Origin: Alphaproteobacteria bacterium
Lineage (GTDB): Bacteria; Pseudomonadota; Alphaproteobacteria; Rs-D84
Assembly (NCBI GenBank): GCA_017502865.1
Contig: JAFVUD010000005.1
Span: forward strand, 80,007 to 144,006
Length of the DNA: 64,000 nucleotides
Reading direction: 5' to 3'
The position numbers and the translations under genes are program-made. Shown here one piece after another: positions 26,193 to 35,345 of the stretch; position 1 is the first letter of the stretch; each line of letters opens with the position of its first letter. Under the pieces are notes generated by a model, which worked only from the letters and a program-made list of their open reading frames with translations, searched no databases and had not been told where the DNA came from.

Positions 26193-26567
26193 TTATACCA
26201 ATTGTGCGATAAATTCTTCTGGTATGCGTCTAGGCCGCATATTTCCGCCCAAATACGCAACTTTGATGTTTATTATAGCACATTCCACATCGTCTTTCAC
26301 GAACTTTTGTTCAATCCGTACAATTGCCGACCCAACATCTGTCACTCTGGTTTCTACGACAATATCGTCGGCCGCATGCAGCGGTTGCAAATATTTGATA
26401 TTTAATTCCCGAACAACAAACCCAATATCATCGCCCACAACCACATGCCCACGCAGCCAATTCATACGGGCACGTTCTGCAATTTCCAGATATCGTGCAT
26501 GATAAACAATACCTTCGGCATCGGTATCAGCATATGCGATTGTGAATGGAAACTTATGCACTTTCAT
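26193..26567 (-). CDS. ybgC: acyl-CoA thioesterase of the YbgC family
   Basis: 124 residues, a single hotdog fold. FTIAYADTDAEGIVYHARYL contains the catalytic Asp and the YbgC signature of the 4-hydroxybenzoyl-CoA thioesterase family. It hydrolyses acyl-CoA or acyl-ACP and is nearly always the first gene of tol-pal operons, as here. Its start overlaps the stop of the HD-domain gene by 4 bases (ATGA). Confidence 0.93.
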   Translation of the reverse strand: MKVHKFPFTIAYADTDAEGIVYHARYLEIAERARMNWLRGHVVVGDDIGFVVRELNIKYLQPLHAADDIVVETRVTDVGSAIVRIEQKFVKDDVECAIINIKVAYLGGNMRPRRIPEEFIAQLV

Positions 26568-27172
26568 TTTTTATACCCCACCGCATCTATCCCCAGTTCA
26601 TCTTTTAAACGTGCCGATACACGCCCCCGGATTTCGTCCAAGACACGTCGCAACACTGGTTCAAAATCAAACATTTTGGCAAATTCATCATCAAAGAACA
26701 ATTTCCAATAAAAACCATTTTCAAAACTGCCCACATACGCTAAATCTTTGGCACACATGTGTTGCACCGCTGTATCCATAACATCCAACGCCTTGACCAA
26801 TTGTGATTCTTTGGATTGCCGTGCTTCATATTCCGCAAACAAATCTGCAATACGTTCATTCTGTAAAATCCCCAGAATTTGTTTCACCGCCGCTGTTTCC
26901 GCTGCATGCTTTTGTTCCCGCACCTGGGGTGTTTGTTCGTGCAGTGGAACATCATGTGCAATCGCTTCGGGCAAATCATGAATCAAACACAATTCCATCA
27001 CCCGTCGCATATCATAGTCATTTTGGAAATAGGGCTGTAACACCATTGAAATCATCGCCATATTCCACGAATGCGATGCAACCGCCTGGGGCATATCATC
27101 TGACATACGGGTCAAACGATATTCGCATTCCAGTTTTTCAGCAATGGTCAAAAAATCTACGATATTTTTCAT
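26564..27172 (-). CDS. HD-domain phosphohydrolase, YfbR/HDDC2-like
   Basis: 202 residues. The metal-binding residues are recognisable as [22 protein letters not shown] and [11 protein letters not shown], the order of the HD_3 (YfbR-like) 5'-deoxynucleotidase group. It probably dephosphorylates deoxynucleoside monophosphates in the cytosol. It is inserted between ruvB and ybgC with 4-base ATGA overlaps on both sides, so it is cotranslated with DNA repair and Tol genes; I do not know this as a usual member of that operon. Confidence 0.82.
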   Translation of the reverse strand: MKNIVDFLTIAEKLECEYRLTRMSDDMPQAVASHSWNMAMISMVLQPYFQNDYDMRRVMELCLIHDLPEAIAHDVPLHEQTPQVREQKHAAETAAVKQILGILQNERIADLFAEYEARQSKESQLVKALDVMDTAVQHMCAKDLAYVGSFENGFYWKLFFDDEFAKMFDFEPVLRRVLDEIRGRVSARLKDELGIDAVGYKK

Positions 27173-28158
27173 TTTTCCAGCCCCAGATGCTTATACCCCG
27201 CATCTGTTATAATACGACCACGTGGCGTACGCTGAACAAATCCCAACTGCATTAAATAGGGTTCAATAACATCTTCGATTGTGTCACTGGGCTCTGACAA
27301 AGCCGCCGCCAGGTTTTCGATTCCAACCGGACCGCCGGCATAGTACTTTACAATCATATTCATGTATTCACGGTCTATTTCATCTAACCCACATTCGTCA
27401 ATATGTAATTGAAACAGGGTGGTTTTTATCGTATCTGCTGTAATTTGCCCTTTGCCCAACGCAGATGCAAAATCACGTGCACGTTTCAGCAAACGGTTCG
27501 CAATACGTGGCGTACCACGTGCCGACCGTGCCAACATCAGTGCCCCATCTTCATCAATCGGTGTCCCCAAAATATTCGCACTGCGTCGTATAATCTTGGC
27601 CAAATCTTCTGGTGAATAGAACGTCAAACGCAAATCAATTCCAAATCGGTCACGCAATGGATTCGATAACAATCCCGTACGTGTCGTCGCCCCAACCAAC
27701 GTAAATGGTGGCAAATCAATACGCACACTTTTTGCACTGGGGCCTTCGCCCAACATAATATCCAACTTGAAATCTTCCATTGCAGAATACAGCACTTCTT
27801 CTATTGCTGTCGGCAAACGGTGAATTTCATCAATAAACAAAACATCCATCGGTTCCAACGCTGTCAAAATTGCTGCCAAATCCCCTTGCTTGGTCAACAT
27901 AGGTGCCGCAGTTGCCCGGAAATTAGTCCCCAATTCATTTGCCACAATATGTGCCAACGTTGTTTTACCCAACCCCGGGGGACCGTACAGCAACACATGA
28001 TCCATCGCTTCGCCACGACTGCGTGCCCCGGACACAAACACAGACAAATTCTGCTTTAAACTTTCGTGACCAATAAAATCCGCCAATGACCGTGGACGAA
28101 TGGTCGCCGCCATATCATCTGGAATATTTGCATCTAAAAATCGTTCTTTGTTCTGCAT
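27169..28158 (-). CDS. ruvB: Holliday junction branch migration ATPase RuvB
   Basis: 329 residues. [20 protein letters not shown] is Walker [21 protein letters not shown] Walker [22 protein letters not shown] the sensor region, and the C-terminal winged helix ends with [20 protein letters not shown]. RuvB rings drive branch migration with RuvA. Neither ruvA nor ruvC is adjacent. It begins 3 bases after the hydrolase gene ends and overlaps the HD gene at its 3' end. Confidence 0.97.
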   Translation of the reverse strand: MQNKERFLDANIPDDMAATIRPRSLADFIGHESLKQNLSVFVSGARSRGEAMDHVLLYGPPGLGKTTLAHIVANELGTNFRATAAPMLTKQGDLAAILTALEPMDVLFIDEIHRLPTAIEEVLYSAMEDFKLDIMLGEGPSAKSVRIDLPPFTLVGATTRTGLLSNPLRDRFGIDLRLTFYSPEDLAKIIRRSANILGTPIDEDGALMLARSARGTPRIANRLLKRARDFASALGKGQITADTIKTTLFQLHIDECGLDEIDREYMNMIVKYYAGGPVGIENLAAALSEPSDTIEDVIEPYLMQLGFVQRTPRGRIITDAGYKHLGLEK

Positions 28159-28161
28159 ATC

Positions 28162-28821
28162 TTACAACAACTTGTCTTCTGCATTTTCACGACCAACATA
28201 GGCCTTTAAATCATTATACATTTGACGCAAATCTGCCGGCTGACCATAACTGGCATCTGCGTTTTTGACACGAATGGTTTCCAAATCAATCTGTGCCTGC
28301 TTTTTCAAGATCTGGGTTAAATGTGTTGCGAATGCCTTGGCATCGTCTGTTTCGTTTGCCCCCTGCAACAACAGCCCACGATTTGGACGTGGTGACAAGA
28401 ATGCAAAATCAGACACCGACGAATCCGGCGACACCAATGCAAACCCTGAAACTTCGGGCCGACGCATCATGGCCTGTAAAACATACCATGCACCCAACTG
28501 ATGTCCCGCCAACCAGATTTTATCACTGTCTTCATTGTGATTTTGAATCCAGTCAATAACGGTTGCAATGTCCAACATATTTTCAGATGTCGTACCAATG
28601 GTACCTGCGGAATCGCCGACCCCACGATAATTAAATCGCACCACAGAAAAGCCAATATCCATAAACGCACGGAACATTGCATATGACACACGATCATTCA
28701 TATGATATTTCTGGCGTGGATTCCCCGACAGAACCACCGCCAACGGTGCATTTGGCAATGCCGATTTATGATAAACCGCATGCAATTTTCCTGATTCACC
28801 TGTAATAATGATATCGACCAT
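28162..28821 (-). CDS. alpha/beta-hydrolase fold protein lacking the nucleophile Ser
   Basis: 219 residues. VVLSGNPRQKYHMNDRVSY and VVRFNYRGVGDSAG are the N-terminal strands of the COG2945-type alpha/beta hydrolases. The nucleophile elbow, normally GxSxG, reads AGHQLGAWYVLQA, with Gln108 in place of Ser. The DNA is unambiguous at this point (CAT CAG TTG). The protein may be inactive as an esterase, act as a binding or scaffold protein, or use another residue. No signal peptide. First gene of the ruvB-tol operon; no clear ribosome binding site beyond AAGGGAAAAAGGAAA. Confidence 0.8.
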   Translation of the reverse strand: MVDIIITGESGKLHAVYHKSALPNAPLAVVLSGNPRQKYHMNDRVSYAMFRAFMDIGFSVVRFNYRGVGDSAGTIGTTSENMLDIATVIDWIQNHNEDSDKIWLAGHQLGAWYVLQAMMRRPEVSGFALVSPDSSVSDFAFLSPRPNRGLLLQGANETDDAKAFATHLTQILKKQAQIDLETIRVKNADASYGQPADLRQMYNDLKAYVGRENAEDKLL

Positions 28822-28897
28822 TTCCTTTTTCCCTTGTTTTAATTCGTACCTAATTTAGAACAAACCATTTATAATTTTCAATAAAAATATTTTTGTT

Positions 28898-28927
28898 TTG
28901 ACACAATAATCAAAAATGTTCTAATAT
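28898..28927 (+). promoter_or_regulatory. promoter before the 28955-29878 gene
   Basis: TTGACA (28898-28903), an 18-base spacer and TAATAT (28922-28927). The following gene starts about 28 bases downstream. Confidence 0.6.
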
Positions 28928-28954
28928 TTACCTAAGAGAAAGAAAGGCTTGGAG

Positions 28955-29878
28955 ATGTCACGATACAAATTACTGTCATTTTTACTGGTTTTATGCACAT
29001 CTGGCGCATTTGCCCAGACTGAAATTGTCGAACAAAATTTCCAGACAGTTTATACTGAAACCCCGGTTCAGTCCTATTATGCATACCCAGACGATCCAAA
29101 TTTCATCCCAGAAACAGAATTTATGGAACGTGCCGACAGCCTGGATTATGACCAGAATATCGAAGCCGCCCGCATAGAAGAGGGCAACATGCATCCCGGC
29201 GTGATGTTTGCAAACCGCCCAATGGTAATTTGTCGTAATTTCGGTTGCACACGCCTGAACGACCGCATTACACGCACATTCTTGTTCAACAGCCTGGCAA
29301 ACATGTTCATGATGAACGCACATTCACGTGTATATATTTGTGAAGCCGACCCATTCTCACGCGATTGTCTGCAATCTGGGATTTCTTTCCCTGTCCGCAG
29401 CGGCATCGCCAACGCATTGGTCAAAATACCCAAGGCCACCGTTTCCCAGGTCAGCGTTTCAACCGGCCTGTCCAAGGCGACTGTTGGTATGACCTATGAA
29501 TTTTTGGTAAACGGCATTGACCGTGTGTGCGAACCAACCGTTATGGATATTATGGTCCCAATTAATTCCGAAGCCGTTCTGTCCAACCGTGAATTTGCCT
29601 GCAAAATGACCAGCGATGGCATCAGCAGCGTATCTTTGATGATAAGTTTGGACTACATCGATCTGGACTATGGCATCTTGGGCGGTTATTACTCGTTGGG
29701 GATGCAGGGGCCAACAACCGGTGGCGGCACCGGCTATGCATTATTCAAAACTGAATTCACAACCGGTGGCATGACATTCCGTGCCGCAATCACTGGCGAA
29801 GAAGATGCCATGGGCGCCAACAATGCATTCATGACAATCCAGCCTGGCGAATATGCGGTTGAACCACTGGAAAAATAA
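28955..29878 (+). CDS. exported protein of unknown family
   Basis: 307 residues. The ATG at 28955 (MSRYKLLSFLLVLCTSGAFA) is preferred over an in-frame TTG two codons upstream; GGAG is directly before it. After the signal peptide comes an acidic, Tyr-rich stretch (NFQTVYTETPVQSYYAYPDD), a Cys-containing segment (MVICRNFGCTRLNDRITRTF, VYICEADPFSRDC) and a beta-rich C-terminal half with Gly-rich turns. Six Cys in all after the signal peptide, compatible with three disulfides. No known domain. It precedes the two-component system on the same strand with an inverted repeat between. Confidence 0.75.
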   Translation: MSRYKLLSFLLVLCTSGAFAQTEIVEQNFQTVYTETPVQSYYAYPDDPNFIPETEFMERADSLDYDQNIEAARIEEGNMHPGVMFANRPMVICRNFGCTRLNDRITRTFLFNSLANMFMMNAHSRVYICEADPFSRDCLQSGISFPVRSGIANALVKIPKATVSQVSVSTGLSKATVGMTYEFLVNGIDRVCEPTVMDIMVPINSEAVLSNREFACKMTSDGISSVSLMISLDYIDLDYGILGGYYSLGMQGPTTGGGTGYALFKTEFTTGGMTFRAAITGEEDAMGANNAFMTIQPGEYAVEPLEK

Positions 29879-29889
29879 TTTGCGATTTC

Positions 29890-29955
29890 TGATTCATGGT
29901 TTATGATTCTATGTAACACAGACTATCAGGAATCCTATAAACCTTGAATCATAAA
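29890..29955. repeat. long inverted repeat before the response regulator gene
   Basis: TTTATGATTC (29900-29909) is repeated inverted as GAATCATAAA (29946-29955). TGATTCATGG (29890-29899) also pairs with CCTTGAATCA (29942-29951) with one mismatch, so two overlapping pairings compete. No T tract follows. It could be a binding site for the regulator or a weak RNA structure at the operon boundary. Confidence 0.45.
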
Positions 29956-29966
29956 GCAAATAAGAT

Positions 29967-30614
29967 ATGAGTAAGACTGTTTTAATTATTGACGACGACG
30001 ACATTTTACGCAAAGCCCTGGCACGTGGTTTACGCACATCTGGGTTTAATGTTCTTGCATCTAATTCTGCCGAAAACGCAATAGAAGTCTTGGCACGCAC
30101 CACAGTTGATGCGCTGATTCTGGATCGCATGATGACCGGCATGGATGGTTTAACCCTGTTAAAGAAATTACGCCGTGACGGCAACACAACCCCAACAATC
30201 ATGTTAACCGCAATGACCGGGGCCGAAAATGCCATTGATGGTCTGGCGGGCGGGGCAGACGATTATTTGGCAAAACCATTTCAACTGCGTGAACTGGAAT
30301 TACGCTTGAATAATATTATTAAAAAACACGATTCCACAGACCTGAAGATGCCAACCGGCCTGGTATTCACAGACGATGAATTCTTTGTACAAACAAATGG
30401 CAACCCGCCACAACTGTTGGCACTGTCTGGCGAAGAAAAGAAATTATTACAGCATTTAACCCGCCCATTGGGAAACATTGCCGCTGCGGCCCCAATGGTC
30501 GCAAAACGCTTGCGTGCGAAATTAAATATAGTATTATCTAACCTGGACATCATAACAATTCGCGGTCGTGGATATAAACTAATCGACAAAAACACGACCC
30601 ATGAACAGAACTAA
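29967..30614 (+). CDS. OmpR-type response regulator with a shortened effector domain
   Basis: 215 residues. A complete receiver domain: acidic pocket IDDDD at 8-12, phosphorylation site D53 (ALILDRMMTGMDG), Thr in MLTAMT and Lys in DDYLAKPF. The C-terminal winged helix starts as usual (LSGEEKKLLQHLTRPLGNI) and ends as usual (LDIITIRGRGYKL), but about 20-25 residues between, where the wHTH loop and recognition helix lie, seem contracted to AAAAPMVAKRLRAKLN. The gene pairs with the downstream histidine kinase, 18 bases away. EnvZ/OmpR-like regulation of envelope genes is likely, not shown. Confidence 0.9.
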   Translation: MSKTVLIIDDDDILRKALARGLRTSGFNVLASNSAENAIEVLARTTVDALILDRMMTGMDGLTLLKKLRRDGNTTPTIMLTAMTGAENAIDGLAGGADDYLAKPFQLRELELRLNNIIKKHDSTDLKMPTGLVFTDDEFFVQTNGNPPQLLALSGEEKKLLQHLTRPLGNIAAAAPMVAKRLRAKLNIVLSNLDIITIRGRGYKLIDKNTTHEQN

Positions 30615-30632
30615 AACCCAAAGGGGACACAC

Positions 30633-31913
30633 ATGAAATTGATGCCACGCACCTTTTTATGGCGCACAATATTGATGATTTTAATCCCATTGGTAATCGC
30701 CCAGATTATCGTTGCCAACGCATTCTTTGGCAACCACTGGTCACGTGTACATGCGACATTGGCCCGCACATTATCTGGTGAAATTGCAACCATGATGAAC
30801 TTTATGGATTCTGGCGACAGTGTTGCAACCCAGCGACTGGCCAAAGACATTGGCATTAACGTCACGATTAACAACCACCTGAACCGACCACGCCACAACG
30901 ACAACAATGCCCGTGAAACAGGATTGCTGGCCGACGAGTTATCAAAACGCCTGAAACGTCCTGCCCAAATTTACATGGACCGTGGCAAACGTTTGGTATA
31001 TGTGGACGTTCCAACCAAAGACGGCCAAATCGCAACATTTGGCACATCACTGTATCGTATTTATTCGACCAGTGCCGAAGTTTTCTTGATTTGGCTGCTG
31101 GGGTCAATATTAATTGTGTCTGTTTTGGTGGCACCATTTATCATTGTACACACCCGCAGCATCAAACGCATCGCCCGTGCCGCCAGCCGCTTTGGCCGTG
31201 GCCTGGACGCACCTGGATTTGTTCCAACCGGTTCCAAAGAAATTCGTGAAGCCGCAACATCTATGATTGTAATGAAAGAACGCCTGAACCGTTACAATCG
31301 TACACGTACAGATATGTTAAATGCGGTCAGCCACGACCTTAAGGCACCATTAACCCGCATGCGTCTGGCGGTCGAAACGGGTTCTGCATCAGATGCCGAT
31401 TTAATCCGTGATATTGACCGCATGACCGAAATGGTGAACGGCTATCTGGCGTTTGCACGTGGTGAAATGCCTGAAATCGAACAGGCCACCGAATTACCCG
31501 CAATGTTAATTCGTACCGCCCGTGATGCCGCCCCAGACAAAGAAATTGAAACAAATTTCCCAGACACACCGGCCCAGTTTTATGCCCGTCCAATGGCATT
31601 GGCCCGTGCGTTTGGCAACATCATTGAAAATGCGGCCCGCTATGCGACCAAGAAAATCAAAATCACTGAAATCGATTCCGAAGACCATATCGAAGTCATC
31701 ATCGAAGACGACGGTCCCGGAATCCCAGATGACCGCAAAAAAGATGCCATGCGTCCATTTGTACGTCTGGACGACGCACGTGGTACCGACACCGGCGGCA
31801 CAGGTTTGGGATTGTCGATTGCACAAACGGCATTTGAAAATCACGGTGGCCAAATGTTCCTGGAAAACAGCGAACTGGGTGGTCTTAAAGTAAGAATTGT
31901 TTTACCAATATAA
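30633..31913 (+). CDS. EnvZ-like sensor histidine kinase
   Basis: 426 residues. Transmembrane helix 1 (TILMILIPLVIAQIIVANAF), a periplasmic sensor segment of about 110 residues, helix 2 (FLIWLLGSILIVSVLVAPFI), a HAMP linker, the dimerisation domain with the phospho-His in NAVSHDLKAPLTRMRL, and the ATPase domain (NIIENAARYATKK, IEDDGPGIPDDR, GTGLGLSIAQTAFENHGG). The His box resembles EnvZ (VSHDLRTPLTR). It phosphorylates the regulator encoded just upstream. AAAGGGGA precedes the ATG. Confidence 0.95.
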   Translation: MKLMPRTFLWRTILMILIPLVIAQIIVANAFFGNHWSRVHATLARTLSGEIATMMNFMDSGDSVATQRLAKDIGINVTINNHLNRPRHNDNNARETGLLADELSKRLKRPAQIYMDRGKRLVYVDVPTKDGQIATFGTSLYRIYSTSAEVFLIWLLGSILIVSVLVAPFIIVHTRSIKRIARAASRFGRGLDAPGFVPTGSKEIREAATSMIVMKERLNRYNRTRTDMLNAVSHDLKAPLTRMRLAVETGSASDADLIRDIDRMTEMVNGYLAFARGEMPEIEQATELPAMLIRTARDAAPDKEIETNFPDTPAQFYARPMALARAFGNIIENAARYATKKIKITEIDSEDHIEVIIEDDGPGIPDDRKKDAMRPFVRLDDARGTDTGGTGLGLSIAQTAFENHGGQMFLENSELGGLKVRIVLPI

Positions 31914-31941
31914 TTAAATAATGGGACAGGGGTATTAAGAA

Positions 31942-33648
31942 ATGAATTTGTACAAACACGTATCTGATGCAATAAACGAAAAACTGGGAACCGTTGTAAA
32001 ATTGGAAGTTCCCCGCAATCGTGAATTTGGTGATTTTTCTACAAACGCAGCCATGGTTATGGCCAAATCCGCTGGTAAAAACCCACGTGAATTGGCGGCT
32101 GAAATCGCACCAAAACTGGCCCAATTGCCATTTGTTGCCGACACATCTATTGCCGGTCCAGGTTTCATTAACATCAAATTACGTGACGAATTCATTTGGG
32201 AATCTGCATCCATGGACCAATCCCCACGCACAGACACCCCACAAACGATTGATTTAGATTATGGTGCGTACAACGTTGCCAAATCATTACACATTGGCCA
32301 CCTGCGTACATCTATCGTTGGTGACACATTTAATCGCATTGCTAAATTGCTGGGACACAAAACATATTCATGGAACCACATTGGCGACTGGGGCAAACCA
32401 ATGGCATTGGTTATTGCATGGATTGAACGTCTGCATCCAGAATTACCATATTTTTCAGACAATTTTGATGCGAACATCCCGGTTGACTTTGAAATCGACC
32501 CTGCGGAATTAAACACATACTATCCATCGGCCAGTGCATTTGCCAAAGAAAACCCTGAATTCCAGGCCCACGCCCAGGATATCAAGGCCCATTTCCAAGA
32601 TGGCCATGCCGGATATTTTGCATTGTATGAAAAGTTCCTGGAAATCTCGTTAAAAATGATGAACGAAACCGTCCAGCGTTTGAACATTTTGCCATTCGAT
32701 TATGATTTGGGCGAACGCAACGCGGCACAATACCTGCCGGCGGTCGAAGAAATCCTGCGTGCAAAAAATTTAATCGAAGAAAGCGATGGTGCCCAGGTTA
32801 TCGTCGTAAAACGTGAATCTGATAACAAACCAATGCCACCATATATGTGGACCGATTCCCGTGGGGCAGACACATACGATTCAACCGACCTGGCGGCGGT
32901 ATATTGTCGCAAACAGACCGACAATCCAAACAAAATCATTTACTTTACAGACCTGCGTCAAAGTCTGCACTTTGAACAATTGTTCCGTGCCGCCGACATG
33001 TCTGGCATATTCCCATATGAAAATTTTGAACATATTGGATATGGCACAATTAATGGCACAGACGGCCGCCCGTTTAAAACCCGTGATGGCAATGCCGCCG
33101 GTCTGGACGATATCATTGATGCTGTAAACGATGCCGTAAACGCACGTGTTGCAGAATCTGGCAAAAATCTGGACAGTGACACAATTTCCGCCATTGCTTT
33201 GGCTGCGGTTAAATTCAACGACCTGTTGCACGACGTGCGTTCGGACTATATCTTTGATCCAAATTCCGTCACCAGTTTCGAAGGTCGCACCGGCCCATAC
33301 ATTCTGTACACAGCCGTTCGTTTGAACAGTGTATTGAAACGTGCCACCGCCGACACAGATGCATCATACATGCCAATGAACGCCGACGAACGCAATTTGT
33401 TGATTGGAATCCTGGATTTCGAACGTACTGTCCACAGTGCATTTGAAAACCGTGCAACCGACATGATTGCAAACTATGCATACGATTTGTGCCAGTTGAT
33501 AAACACATTCTATCACAATTGCCCAATCCTGCGTGAAGACATTGACACCAAAACAAGGGCAGGCCGCCTGCACATCGTCCGTCGTGCCCAGGACACATTG
33601 GCAAAAACAATTGATTTGATGGGATTAAAAATACCATCTGAAATGTAG
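31942..33648 (+). CDS. argS: arginyl-tRNA synthetase
   Basis: 568 residues. N-terminal Add1 domain (REFGDFSTNAAMVMAKSAGK), class I catalytic core with the HIGH motif (AKSLHIGHLRTSIVGD), a KMSK-like loop replaced by PFKTRDGNA as in many ArgRS, and a C-terminal DALR anticodon-binding domain ending TIDLMGLKIPSEM. It charges tRNA-Arg. AGGGG lies before the start, and the gene follows the histidine kinase after 28 bases, possibly as part of the same transcript. Confidence 0.97.
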   Translation: MNLYKHVSDAINEKLGTVVKLEVPRNREFGDFSTNAAMVMAKSAGKNPRELAAEIAPKLAQLPFVADTSIAGPGFINIKLRDEFIWESASMDQSPRTDTPQTIDLDYGAYNVAKSLHIGHLRTSIVGDTFNRIAKLLGHKTYSWNHIGDWGKPMALVIAWIERLHPELPYFSDNFDANIPVDFEIDPAELNTYYPSASAFAKENPEFQAHAQDIKAHFQDGHAGYFALYEKFLEISLKMMNETVQRLNILPFDYDLGERNAAQYLPAVEEILRAKNLIEESDGAQVIVVKRESDNKPMPPYMWTDSRGADTYDSTDLAAVYCRKQTDNPNKIIYFTDLRQSLHFEQLFRAADMSGIFPYENFEHIGYGTINGTDGRPFKTRDGNAAGLDDIIDAVNDAVNARVAESGKNLDSDTISAIALAAVKFNDLLHDVRSDYIFDPNSVTSFEGRTGPYILYTAVRLNSVLKRATADTDASYMPMNADERNLLIGILDFERTVHSAFENRATDMIANYAYDLCQLINTFYHNCPILREDIDTKTRAGRLHIVRRAQDTLAKTIDLMGLKIPSEM

Positions 33649-33660
33649 TTCTGTAAAAAA

Positions 33661-33679
33661 ATGTCCCAAAACGGGACAT
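33661..33679. terminator. terminator between argS and the convergent repeat protein
   Basis: ATGTCCC (33661-33667) and GGGACAT (33673-33679) form a 7-bp stem followed by TTTTATT on the plus strand; As before it give Ts on the minus strand. Confidence 0.8.
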
Positions 33680-33695
33680 TTTTATTACCCAACAT

Positions 33696-35336
33696 TTATT
33701 TTCCCCCACCCCAAACAGATGGAATGTTGGCATAATCATCCAACCCTGTATCATCTTTATACATATTCCCAACCTGAGCATTTGTGGCATCTGGCCAAAT
33801 ATCATACAAATACACGCCTTCTATTGTTGCAGACGGTCCCGACAAATCATACGCACGATAAAACATTTCCATAAACATCCCAGACTGGGCATCGCCTTGT
33901 ATTTTACCAAAGATTTCACCATCAAAACCGGTCAAGCCCGAACAATTAAAAAATGTGCGGTAAAACATTTGAACCGCTGGTGGCCCATATATTCCACCAA
34001 ATAACCCCCCAGGTAAATTACCACTTAAACCGGAACAACCTGCAAATGTGTTATAAAACATTTTTTCTGCTGGCACGCCTGCAATGCCTGCAAACAATGT
34101 CGCCGGCACCTGATATTCCAGCGCTGCACACGAATTAAATGTCCCTTCGAACATTCGTTTAGCCGGGGAACCATTTATACCTGCAAACAAATTCGCAGGA
34201 ATTGCCCCCGTCAACCCCTTGCACGAAAAGAAAGTATTCCCAAACATCAATTCCTGTGGTGCACCATCAAACACACCAAACAATGCATCTGGAATACTAC
34301 CACGCAACCCCGTACAACCATAAAATGTTGCATTATACATCCTTTGTGCTGGTGCACCATTTATCCCAGCAAACAAACCATTTGGAATTTCTGAAATACC
34401 CGTACACCCAGAAAAAGTACCATGAAACATATCACGGGCAGGCGGTCCACTTATTCCCGCAAACAAATTCCCTGGTACCGTGGTCAAACCCGCACAATTT
34501 TCAAATGTACGATAAAAAACACCCTCCATAGGTTCGCCCACAACCCCTTCAAACAATTCTTCTGGAACAGCCCCTCGTAACCCCGTGGCACCACTAAATG
34601 TCGCATAAAACATATTTTTTGTAGGTTTGCCACTAACACCATAAAACAGTGCAGGGGGAATTTGTCCCTCTAACGCCGTATTCCCAGCAAAAGTAGAATA
34701 AAACTTTGGCTGTCCACCATTTGCCAATGTGGAAAATATATACCCCAAACTACCCGACACCTTTTTAATATTCACATTATCTTTAAAGCTAACTGCTGCA
34801 ACCGTATTACTGCTACTGTATGCAGTCGCCTTTCCACCCATTTCAATGTCGTATGCGCCCGGCAATTCATAGGTATGTGAATACAGTGTTTCATTAGTAT
34901 CATCTCTATCGATAACGTCTTCTTTACCATCACCCCAATTTATATAAAATTTTCCTTTGGCAGATATAGTTAACGAAAACTCAACTGTATCCTCTGTAGT
35001 TTTTATCTTAAATGGTGCCCCCATATATTTAATCAGTGTTTCCACAGCTTCATTTGTTGCCACAGAATCTGCTGCCGCTGTTGTTGCATATTCTGTTCTT
35101 GCATAGCTGGTTGTGGGCCAACCATTCAATTTTTTATTTGCCACATCTATCGCCGCCAGCAAATATTCCATATTCGCCACAACCGACAAATCTGTTAGTT
35201 CTTGGTTGTACGGAACCTCTACCCCCCATTTTTGTGCAATCAAATCATGAATATATCCAACATTTACAACCGGTCCGGCGTATACTGCCGATCCCAAAAA
35301 CACCATTAAAAAAAGGCCCAAAATCTGTCGCATCAT
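33696..35336 (-). CDS. exported repeat protein with a PKD-like domain
   Basis: 546 residues. Signal peptide (MMRQILGLFLMVFLGSAVYA), an N-terminal region of about 120 residues, a PKD-like beta domain (FYINWGDGKEDV, then HTYELPGAYDIEM, about residues 135-175), and then nine or more copies of a repeat of about 30 residues with the pattern MFxxTFxGCTGLxGxIPxxLFAGIxGxPA. This resembles the BspA/DUF285 leucine-rich-type surface repeats. The repeat usually contains one Cys (GCTG). Probably surface-exposed and adhesive, by analogy only. The small exported protein upstream ends 9 bases before it and is likely cotranscribed. Confidence 0.8.
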   Translation of the reverse strand: MMRQILGLFLMVFLGSAVYAGPVVNVGYIHDLIAQKWGVEVPYNQELTDLSVVANMEYLLAAIDVANKKLNGWPTTSYARTEYATTAAADSVATNEAVETLIKYMGAPFKIKTTEDTVEFSLTISAKGKFYINWGDGKEDVIDRDDTNETLYSHTYELPGAYDIEMGGKATAYSSSNTVAAVSFKDNVNIKKVSGSLGYIFSTLANGGQPKFYSTFAGNTALEGQIPPALFYGVSGKPTKNMFYATFSGATGLRGAVPEELFEGVVGEPMEGVFYRTFENCAGLTTVPGNLFAGISGPPARDMFHGTFSGCTGISEIPNGLFAGINGAPAQRMYNATFYGCTGLRGSIPDALFGVFDGAPQELMFGNTFFSCKGLTGAIPANLFAGINGSPAKRMFEGTFNSCAALEYQVPATLFAGIAGVPAEKMFYNTFAGCSGLSGNLPGGLFGGIYGPPAVQMFYRTFFNCSGLTGFDGEIFGKIQGDAQSGMFMEMFYRAYDLSGPSATIEGVYLYDIWPDATNAQVGNMYKDDTGLDDYANIPSVWGGGK

Positions 35337-35345
35337 TCAATACAA

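Noticed and set aside
26193-26567. Possible fusion or frameshift of ybgC with the HD gene
   Set aside because: The two frames are each complete and joined by a normal ATGA overlap.
33900-34700. Regularly spaced DNA repeats considered as a CRISPR-like array
   Set aside because: The period of about 90 bases equals the 30-residue protein repeat and the repeats are diverged at the DNA level.
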